DNA from: Candidatus Bathyarchaeota archaeon B26-1
GTDB taxonomy: Archaea > Thermoproteota > Bathyarchaeia > Bathyarchaeales > B26-1
Assembly (NCBI GenBank): GCA_001593925.1
Contig: LUCD01000116.1
Location: 1 to 5,382, forward strand
DNA length: 5,382 nucleotides
Reading direction: 5' to 3'
In this document: piece after piece, positions 1 through 3,917 of the stretch
Numbering within the stretch: the stretch's first letter is position 1
Layout: every line of letters begins with the position of its first letter
Notes under the pieces: generated by a model
The model's database searches: none
Seen by the model: the letters and a program-made list of their open reading frames with translations, nothing else
What the model was told of the DNA's origin: nothing
Position numbers and translations under genes: made by a program

Positions 1-2
1 GT

Positions 3-1055
3 AGGGGATACTTCAGGTGGCTCAGCAACGCCACAATCTACAACGGCGACGAGACCGAGACCGTGAACGTGACGAGCTCCTTCAACATGACGGGCAGAAG
101 AGTGAACGTCTACATATGCTACCCCAACTTCAAGGATAGAAGCCTGATCCATGACCCGACCTTGGGGGTGAAGTCAATACCCGTCCCCGAAGAAGTTCCG
201 ACGTTCGACGAGCTGCAAGACTACCTAGACCGAATCCCCATCGACCTCAGCGTAAGGGTATCAGCCAACAGATCGGTGGCCCTACTCTTCCAGAACCTAG
301 TGATGATCGTTAACTCCGGCAAGAACGTCGACCTGAAAATAACCGTGGACTCCAAGGTCGTGATGCACTACTTCTCACTGAGCCTAGTACCAGGGGAAAC
401 GTTAAGTTTAACCATTAACGTGACCGTCTCGCCTCCGGCCGACGTCACAATCCTGGACAACGACATCGACTTCTACCTGAACATAGAACCGAACGAGACC
501 GTTACCCTCGAAGCCACCCTAAAGCTTTACATAGACGAAGCTTCCTTGGAAGCCACCCTCGGCAGGGACATCTCGGTCCCGAGGCTCTCCTGGGCTTACT
601 GGGACGGTTCAAGGTGGGTCCTAGTGGACAGCCTAATCGACTCTGAAGGCTACCTAGTCGCCAACACGACGCATTTCTCCGTCTGGACAGTGGTGGAGGT
701 TGTGCCGCTACAGATAACCGACGCTCAACTCTCCGAGGAGACCGTTACCCAAGGAGACACGGTGACAATCTCAGCCACGGTGGAGGACGACGCGAACAAC
801 CCGGTCGCCGGAGCAACCGTAACCGCCACTGTAGGAGATACGACGATAACCCTGACGGATTTAGGGAACGGGAACTACCAGGGAACAATAGATACCTCAA
901 CCCTTGAGCCGGATGTATACACCATCACCATAACGGCGGAGAAGGACGGCTACACACCCGACACGGAGACCCTCTCACTGACAGTTGAGGCGGACAACCT
1001 ACGCCTTAATCGCTTTGGTGGTAGCTGCGATAGTCATCGCCGTGATCCTAGCTAG
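3..1055 (+). CDS. Surface glycoprotein with PGF-pre-PGF-like region and Ig-like domain (5' partial, frameshifted 3' end)
   Basis: The reading frame is open from the left edge, so the gene starts before the window; the GTG at 63 is probably internal. The visible 350 residues look like the distal part of an exported archaeal surface protein. Seven N-glycosylation sequons occur (NAT, NVT, NMT, NRS, NVT, NET, NTT), all before about base 690. A segment with 'YWDGSRWVLVDS' followed by 'ANTTHFSVW' (about bases 595-700) resembles the PGF-pre-PGF domain of archaeal surface proteins. It is followed by an Ig-like domain (bases 710-990) with 'GDTVTISATVEDDANNPVAGA' type strands and 'DGYTP', as in invasin/Big-type repeats. 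The frame ends in an unnatural tail 'LRLNRFGGSCDSHRRDPS'. In the +1 frame the same bases encode a membrane helix ending in RRR and a TGA at 1063-1065, so the intended protein probably ended there. Family placement is by motif recognition; the ligand or role is unknown. Confidence 0.8.
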   Translation, partial: RGYFRWLSNATIYNGDETETVNVTSSFNMTGRRVNVYICYPNFKDRSLIHDPTLGVKSIPVPEEVPTFDELQDYLDRIPIDLSVRVSANRSVALLFQNLVMIVNSGKNVDLKITVDSKVVMHYFSLSLVPGETLSLTINVTVSPPADVTILDNDIDFYLNIEPNETVTLEATLKLYIDEASLEATLGRDISVPRLSWAYWDGSRWVLVDSLIDSEGYLVANTTHFSVWTVVEVVPLQITDAQLSEETVTQGDTVTISATVEDDANNPVAGATVTATVGDTTITLTDLGNGNYQGTIDTSTLEPDVYTITITAEKDGYTPDTETLSLTVEADNLRLNRFGGSCDSHRRDPS

Positions 1056-1065
1056 GAGAAGGTGA
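982..1065 (+). pseudogene. Out-of-frame C-terminal membrane anchor of the surface protein
   Basis: Read in the frame starting at 997, the sequence gives 'TYALIALVVAAIVIAV', then ILARRR and a TGA at 1063-1065. This is a typical single hydrophobic helix with a positively charged cytoplasmic end, as found at the C terminus of archaeal cell-surface proteins. It lies one base out of register with the Ig-like domain encoded just before it. The previous stop in this frame is TGA at 979-981, so the frame change must fall after 981 and before the helix. Removing one A in the 'gacaacc' stretch near 996 would join VEAD directly to TYAL. The cause may be an assembly indel, a real mutation or, less likely, +1 frameshifting. 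Confidence 0.75.
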
Positions 1066-1095
1066 AGAAGGGGAAGGAGCCGATGGTAAATCTAC

Positions 1096-1105
1096 CCCCT
1101 TTTTT
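1096..1105 (+). terminator. T-tract terminator after the surface protein gene
   Basis: A CCCCC run followed by six T residues lies about 35 bases after the restored stop at 1065 and just before the TATA box of the next gene. A T-rich tract is the usual archaeal intrinsic termination signal. No strong hairpin precedes it. Confidence 0.45.
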
Positions 1106-1113
1106 ATGAAGGG

Positions 1114-1120
1114 TATAAAA
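1114..1120 (+). promoter_or_regulatory. TATA box for the DUF4382 gene
   Basis: TATAAAA preceded by purines (aaggg), as in an archaeal BRE/TATA promoter. A start about 25 bases downstream would fall near 1141, where a GTG codon sits. This suggests a leaderless or very short-leader transcript for the following gene. Confidence 0.6.
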
Positions 1121-1154
1121 TTAGGTTTATTGGTGGTTAGGTGGGGGAGGCGGG

Positions 1155-1724
1155 CTGGCCTACGACGTTAGGAGGTTAGTCGCTTCCGGCGCGGCTGGGG
1201 TCCTCCTAGCCGCCTTGGTAATCGTAGCTGTAACGATAATCCCGACGTTCTTTTTGCCTCTGCAACCGGAGAGCGGGGTTCTCCTAATCAAGATAACCGA
1301 CGCCCCGGCGGACCTGAAGCATCTCAATATTACGATCGATAGCTTTGAGGTGAAGGAGGTGGGTGGGGGCTGGGTTAAGGTGGGGATTCCGGGTGGGAGG
1401 GTCTCCTTCGATCTGCTTCGGCTCTCTAACAGCTCCATCGATGCGGCTTTTGGGGAGCTCAAGCCTGGGAGGTACCAGATGGTGAGAATGCATATTGTTG
1501 GTGGTTTGGCGTATACGAACGCGACCTTAGAGGACGGTCGGGTGATCGGGGTGAGTGTGCCAAGCGAGAAGTTGATGTTCATTACGCCGGTCTTCGAGGT
1601 GAGAGCCGGCAAGAAGACTATTCTGCTCTTGGACTTGCAGGTTAATACTGTGCATTTGGCGAGTAATCCGCGGCATGCTTTGAAGCCTGCTTTGAGGGTT
1701 GATGTGGCCGTTATTTACGTGTAG
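1155..1724 (+). CDS. DUF4382-domain protein with N-terminal membrane anchor (start uncertain)
   Basis: The frame is open from 1125 to the TAG at 1722-1724. From about 1158 it encodes 'LAYDVRRLVASGAAG' and then a hydrophobic stretch through 'LLAALVIVAVTIIP', a signal anchor or signal peptide with basic residues in front. The mature part begins near 1270 with 'GVLLIKITDAPADLKHLNIT', the typical opening of DUF4382 (beta strand plus DAP motif). It continues with 'LKPGRYQMVRMHI', a 'VSVPSEKL' turn and 'ALKPALRVDV', also family hallmarks. Three sequons (NIT, NSS, NAT) fit an exported protein. DUF4382 has no established function. The start is unclear. The only standard in-frame start is TTG at 1215, which would cut the anchor in half and drop its basic residues. 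CTG at 1155 has a GGAGG four bases upstream and is used here. Alternatively GTG at 1141 is the start and one G is missing from the G run at 1143-1147. The neighbouring gene also encodes a surface protein. Confidence 0.75.
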   Translation: MAYDVRRLVASGAAGVLLAALVIVAVTIIPTFFLPLQPESGVLLIKITDAPADLKHLNITIDSFEVKEVGGGWVKVGIPGGRVSFDLLRLSNSSIDAAFGELKPGRYQMVRMHIVGGLAYTNATLEDGRVIGVSVPSEKLMFITPVFEVRAGKKTILLLDLQVNTVHLASNPRHALKPALRVDVAVIYV

Positions 1725-1729
1725 GGAGG

Positions 1730-1790
1730 TTTTTCTGGTTTAAAGGGTTAATAAGCCTCTTTGTGTTTATTGTTTTTGGGGCGTTGTTTT
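1730..1790 (+). terminator. Series of T tracts after the DUF4382 gene
   Basis: TTTTT begins six bases after the stop codon, and further T runs follow at 1772-1776 and 1787-1790. Repeated T tracts are typical of archaeal 3' ends. No clear hairpin is needed or seen. Confidence 0.4.
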
Positions 1791-1987
1791 GCCGGGAGAT
1801 GTCTCAAACAGAAATCCCATAAGAGGGGTGACAGTTTATTGCTTCTCCTACCCCTCCTTGAAAGTATGGTCTCGCTCCAGCTTTAAGCTAAAAAATTGAT
1901 CGAGGCAGGTTTGAGTACGTGGCTGTACGGATGGTGTTAAACTGTTCAGGAGGATGAAGGTGACACGTTTAGGTTCAAGCGTGGAGG
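1791..1987. other. Non-coding spacer before the tRNA, with one CRISPR-repeat-like hairpin
   Basis: Only very short frames occur here and none has a convincing start and ribosome site. Bases 1814-1829 read 'atcccataagaggggt', which can fold as a five-pair stem (ATCCC/GGGGT, one G-T pair) with a six-base loop. An overlapping alternative pairs 1823-1829 with 1850-1856. Nothing else is evident. Confidence 0.3.
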
Positions 1988-1994
1988 TTATATT
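1988..1994 (+). promoter_or_regulatory. Probable TATA box of the tRNA-Arg gene
   Basis: TTATATT centred 29 bases before the first base of the mature tRNA, the expected archaeal distance allowing a short 5' leader. Confidence 0.4.
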
Positions 1995-2019
1995 GGTGGA
2001 GTGTAGTAGTCTCTTCTTG

Positions 2020-2098
2020 GGACCCGTCGTCTAGCTTGGACTAGGACGCTGGCCTGCGGAGCCAGAGGTCGTGGGTTCAAGTCCCACCGGGTCCGCCA
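2020..2098 (+). tRNA. tRNA-Arg(GCG) with encoded CCA
   Basis: A full cloverleaf can be drawn by hand. The acceptor is GGACCCG paired with CGGGTCC (seven pairs), with discriminator G and genome-encoded CCA at 2096-2098. The D stem is GTCT/GGAC. The anticodon stem is CTGGC/GCCAG around the loop CTGCGGA, giving anticodon GCG at 2056-2058, which reads the Arg codon CGC. The variable loop is AGGTC. The T arm is GTGGG/CCCAC around the loop TTCAAGT. The body is 76 bases plus CCA, with no intron. Its antisense strand encodes the C-terminal tail of the RHH gene that converges on it. Confidence 0.96.
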
Positions 2099-2309
2099 AA
2101 ATTTTGGTTTGTTTTTGAAAAGGGTTTAAAATTGGCTCTATTTCTGGATGGTAGTGACCGTCGTTCCGCATGGCGGGGTTAACCCTGCTGTGGAGTATGG
2201 CTTCGAGGAGGCTGTTGACGGTTCGGTAGCCTTGAATCCTAGCGAGTTCTTGGAGCCGGCGGCGGACCTCAGCCTTCACGATGATCTGGGTGTATCCTGG
2301 CTTCGGCAT
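2031..2309 (-). CDS. Small ribbon-helix-helix (CopG/Arc-type) DNA-binding protein
   Basis: The chosen ATG at 2309 has a perfect GGAGG six bases upstream (2316-2320), which outweighs the longer frame opening at GTG 2441. The 92-residue product begins with 'GYTQIIVKAEVRRRLQELAR' (residues 5-24) followed by 'GYRTVNSLLEAIL' (27-39). This is the strand-helix-turn-helix layout of RHH regulators, in which the N-terminal strand of a dimer contacts the DNA major groove. Such proteins are often transcription repressors, plasmid-control proteins or antitoxins. Residues 71-92 are encoded by the antisense of the tRNA-Arg gene and include the well-known tRNA-derived string 'VGLEPTTSG', so the native fold probably ends before residue 70. 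The gene follows a decayed ASCH gene whose TAA touches the RHH ribosome site, suggesting they were co-translated. The target is unknown. Confidence 0.65.
   Translation of the reverse strand: MPKPGYTQIIVKAEVRRRLQELARIQGYRTVNSLLEAILHSRVNPAMRNDGHYHPEIEPILNPFQKQTKILADPVGLEPTTSGSAGQRPSPS
2101..2116 (+). terminator. T-rich terminator of tRNA-Arg
   Basis: Runs of four, three and five T residues start three bases after the CCA end, suitable as the archaeal termination signal for the tRNA. The same bases lie inside the antisense RHH coding frame. Confidence 0.45.
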
Positions 2310-2315
2310 CTTCTT

Positions 2316-2320
2316 CCTCC
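2316..2320 (-). promoter_or_regulatory. Ribosome-binding site fixing the RHH start
   Basis: GGAGG on the minus strand, separated from the ATG at 2309 by six bases. It is immediately adjacent to the TAA (2321-2323) of the upstream ASCH frame, an arrangement suited to translational coupling. Confidence 0.6.
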
Positions 2321-2542
2321 TTACGGCTGTTTCATCGGGTCGTCCTCGCTTGGTCCTTCCCGCCTCAGAAGGCTTGGGCCTTCTGGAGGCTTTGGGAGGA
2401 GACGGAACTCGTAGGCCGTTACGGTCTCTTCGGGGTTCCACTCTCCAGTGATCTCTATCTAGGCGGCCTTAAATTCTTCGAGGGTTTTGAAGCCTTCGGC
2501 TACGATCTCTTCTTGGCTGATGTCTCCGAGGCGCTGTCTGCA
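2321..2542 (-). pseudogene. Decayed ASCH-domain (PUA-like) gene, 5' truncated with internal TAG
   Basis: One minus-strand frame gives 'RLGDISQEEIVAEGFKTLEE' then FKAA, a TAG at 2459-2461, then 'IEITGEWNPEETVTAYEFRL' and a charged tail ending in TAA at 2321-2323. The pattern of R-L-x-[DE]-I-[ST], a [DE]-GF-x-[ST]-LEEF helix, a GEW-[DN]-P turn and a final Y-x-F-x-L strand is that of the C-terminal half of ASCH domains, RNA-binding PUA-like folds, some with nuclease or amidohydrolase activity. Family members usually have Trp where TAG stands, and TGG to TAG is one transition. Upstream the frame hits TGA at 2543-2545 and no N-terminal half is found in any minus frame. Two lesions make a pseudogene likely, although a sequencing error could explain the TAG. 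The frame runs directly into the RHH ribosome site. Confidence 0.65.
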
Positions 2543-2692
2543 TCACAATCGACAAGGATTTATTTAATCATATAGAGCGGATGCGGGGCCGGGAGAAACG
2601 CTCAACCTTCGTTGGAATACCTTTTAAAGATCGGCCTTAAGACTCATGAGTGGGCTGTAGAGCAGGGCGTCGTTCCTCCGCTCTGAAAAAGT

Positions 2693-2711
2693 AGAGGGGG
2701 TATCCCCTTTT
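2693..2711. terminator. Terminator-like hairpin with flanking T tracts on both strands
   Basis: Seven pairs (AGAGGGG with CCCCTTT, one G-T) around a four-base loop. On the plus strand the hairpin runs into TTTT at 2708-2711. On the minus strand a T5 tract (complement of 2686-2690) follows within a few bases, so it could stop transcription from either side, including leftward read-through from the operon that ends at 2994. Confidence 0.4.
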
Positions 2712-2783
2712 GGGTGGATCGTCATTCAAAAATATGTAGATCGTAGCGGCGGCTTTGATCTATAGGAGCCTCTCCTCTCTATA

Positions 2784-2797
2784 CCTTCCATGGAAGG
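2784..2797. repeat. Perfect 14-base palindrome
   Basis: CCTTCCATGGAAGG is its own reverse complement. A further CCTTCC at 2813-2818 can pair with the right half to form an alternative hairpin. It lies in a stretch without genes and no function is apparent. Confidence 0.5.
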
Positions 2798-2993
2798 GTT
2801 TCATTTCAGGTTCCTTCCTTTCTTCAGAAGCTGTTTTCGTCTCCTTTCCACGTGAGTTATTGAAGAGAATAGGGATGTCTGCGAATCTGAGAAGATGGTT
2901 CGTGAAGCCGCTTAACATGGGGCCAAGGAGAGCACATTAGCTTTCGTAATAACCTACTGAGAGGCGTTTTGTAAAGGAGGGAAGGGACGACGC

Positions 2994-3464
2994 TTATTTC
3001 TGGAGTATTTCTAAGGCTTTTTTGACAGCGAACCTTATTCTTGCCGCGCATGCGTAGTCGTGAACCTTTTCGAAGTATTCTTTCAAGCCCTCTTTGGTCT
3101 TCAGGTCTAGGCCAGTCAGCTGCCTGCAGTTTACGTGGCCAAACTTTTCCTTGAACTCAGCTACGTACTTGTCGACCATACGCCATATTGGCTGAGGGTC
3201 TTCCTCAGCTCTTGTTCTGCCATACTTCAAGCCGATGGCTATGGCTACGCTGGAGATGGATCCACATAGCAGACCGTTTAATGAGACCCCGGCACCTATA
3301 CCCGTTCCTATCTTTGGGATAATGTCCGACTCTACGCCTAGATGGTCTTTTAAGGCGAGTAGGACGCTCTCGCAGCAGTTGTATGGCCGTCCTTTCGGAA
3401 AGTTGCTTGGTCGATCACAGAAGTATCTTACGGCCTTTTCCTGCAACTCTTCTACTGTTGACAT
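2994..3464 (-). CDS. C_GCAxxG_C_C family putative redox-active protein
   Basis: The 156-residue product matches the layout of the C_GCAxxG_C_C family, predicted redox-active or metal-binding proteins found in anaerobic bacteria and archaea. Cysteines fall at the expected places: C30-C31 in 'YNCCESVLLAL', C67 in 'GAGVSLNGLLCGS', C113 in 'FGHVNCRQLTGLDL' and C139 in 'YACAARIRFAV', plus an additional C16. The Gly-rich turn and the following 'IAIGLKYGR' helix are also typical. The central motif is a variant (CGSISS rather than the more usual CGA-type). The length fits the family. No signal peptide is seen, so it is probably cytoplasmic. Its ATG at 3464 lies inside the end of the tautomerase gene (13-base overlap), with GGAG eight bases upstream, so the two are very probably one operon and translationally coupled. 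The biochemical role is not established. Confidence 0.85.
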   Translation of the reverse strand: MSTVEELQEKAVRYFCDRPSNFPKGRPYNCCESVLLALKDHLGVESDIIPKIGTGIGAGVSLNGLLCGSISSVAIAIGLKYGRTRAEEDPQPIWRMVDKYVAEFKEKFGHVNCRQLTGLDLKTKEGLKEYFEKVHDYACAARIRFAVKKALEILQK

Positions 3465-3679
3465 TTCTTCTTCTCCGCCATAAGCTTTGCCTTGAGTTCT
3501 GGAAGTGTTAGCCTATCAACCATCCAGTTCTCCGCCGGAACCTCATTGATTATCACCCACGTATAGTGTTGTGGCTGCTTCGCCTCCTTCACGATCAGGT
3601 CGGTGACCTTCCTCGACAATTCTGCCTTTTGCTCGTCTGAAAGAGCCCCTTTCCCAAAAAACATCATGACTAAAGGCAA
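3452..3679 (-). CDS. Tautomerase-superfamily (4-oxalocrotonate tautomerase-like) small protein
   Basis: The product is 75 residues starting 'MPLVMMFFGKGALSDEQKAE'. The start is the TTG at 3679. It has a very strong upstream ribosome site (GGGAGGTG, 3685-3692) and places Pro at position 2, where removal of Met exposes the catalytic N-terminal Pro of this superfamily. The beta-alpha-beta layout is clear: first strand, a helix 'SDEQKAELSRKVTDLIVKEA', a second strand 'YTWVIINEVPAENW'. The 'IINEVPAENW' segment is characteristic. By my alignment to classic 4-oxalocrotonate tautomerase, the substrate-binding Arg11 and Arg39 are not conserved (Ala/Leu and Trp), and the Gly-Gly hairpin after NW is replaced by 'MVDRLTLPELKAKL'. 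The substrate is therefore probably different and cannot be named. It is first gene of a two-gene operon with the C_GCAxxG protein. Confidence 0.82.
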   Translation of the reverse strand: MPLVMMFFGKGALSDEQKAELSRKVTDLIVKEAKQPQHYTWVIINEVPAENWMVDRLTLPELKAKLMAEKKKCQQ

Positions 3680-3684
3680 GATAT

Positions 3685-3692
3685 CACCTCCC
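3685..3692 (-). promoter_or_regulatory. Strong ribosome-binding site fixing the TTG start of the tautomerase
   Basis: GGGAGGTG on the minus strand, with GGAGG seven bases before TTG 3679. It decides the start in favour of the TTG over the downstream ATG codons and so keeps the catalytic Pro next to the initiator Met. Confidence 0.75.
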
Positions 3693-3717
3693 TAAATCGG
3701 CAATATATCGTCTTGAG

Positions 3718-3731
3718 AATCTTATAAGATT
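3718..3731 (-). promoter_or_regulatory. TATA box inside a perfect 14-base palindrome, promoter of the tautomerase operon
   Basis: AATCTTATAAGATT is a perfect palindrome containing CTTATAAG. Read leftward, a start about 25 bases downstream would fall near 3697-3700, leaving a leader of about 20 bases that carries the ribosome site. The symmetry means a dimeric repressor could cover the TATA box, or that TBP could bind either way; both are inference. Confidence 0.5.
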
Positions 3732-3746
3732 TTGGAGGATGCCCAA

Positions 3747-3875
3747 ATGAGCGGTGGTCAGCACGCTTCTGCACTTAGCTGTTTTTGGAGCAGGTTTGTG
3801 GATAGTTTTGAGGTTCCGTTGAGGTTGGCAGTATCCTGTAGACTTCTCGACATCTGGGCTTCTTCGCCCCCATAA
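3747..3875 (+). CDS. Possible 42-residue ORF of unknown function
   Basis: ATG 3747 has GGAGG eight bases upstream (3734-3738) and a TATA-like palindrome further up, and the frame runs 42 codons to TAA at 3873-3875. The product ('MSGGQHASALSCFWSRFVDS' and on) matches nothing I recognise. The TATA centre is only about 22 bases from the ATG, so the ribosome site might not even be transcribed. It is more likely a chance frame than a gene. Confidence 0.15.
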   Translation: MSGGQHASALSCFWSRFVDSFEVPLRLAVSCRLLDIWASSPP

Positions 3876-3917
3876 GTGAGAAGGGTAGAGGGTCACAACA
3901 GATTGTACCGAGCAAAA

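Larger units (their letters stand above)
2546..2993. other. Non-coding stretch with hairpins and a palindrome
   Basis: No frame here looks like a real protein. A 61-codon plus frame ending at 2940 lacks a ribosome site and any recognised motif. AT-rich TATA-like patches occur at 2551-2561 and 2621-2628. Visible structures are a GGCCG/CGGCC pair enclosing a CAAC/GTTG hairpin (about 2587-2636), an AGAGC/GCTCT hairpin at 2659-2684, a strong hairpin at 2693-2710, and a perfect 14-base palindrome at 2784-2797. The missing 5' end of the ASCH gene would have been in the left part of this stretch. Confidence 0.4.

Noticed and set aside
1284..1493. Second minus-strand frame opposite the DUF4382 gene
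   Set aside because: No ribosome site or domain; shadow of the plus-strand gene.
1160..1612. Long minus-strand frame opposite the DUF4382 gene
   Set aside because: It is low-complexity (Ser/Pro/Thr-rich) with no motif, while the plus strand carries a clear DUF4382 domain.
2020..2098. tRNA-Arg as an active integration site
   Set aside because: No integrase gene and no second copy of the tRNA 3' end occur in the window, so only a possibility can be stated.
2148..2414. Plus-strand 88-codon frame after the tRNA with a TATA-like box at 2125-2131
   Set aside because: It is opposite a recognisable RHH domain with a perfect ribosome site, and its own product has no recognisable features.
2310..2441. 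N-terminal extension of the RHH protein from GTG 2441
   Set aside because: The extension is Arg/Pro-rich, out of frame with the ASCH remnant that explains this DNA, and the ATG at 2309 has a perfect ribosome site.
2755..2940. 61-codon plus-strand frame
   Set aside because: No ribosome site and no family resemblance; it lies in a stretch with no other coding signal.
2857..3051. Minus-strand frame past the end of the C_GCAxxG gene
   Set aside because: Out of frame overlap with the real gene's C terminus and no motif.
3684..3896. 70-codon minus-strand frame between the tautomerase and the ATPase
   Set aside because: It runs over the tautomerase promoter and ribosome site and has no recognisable domain.
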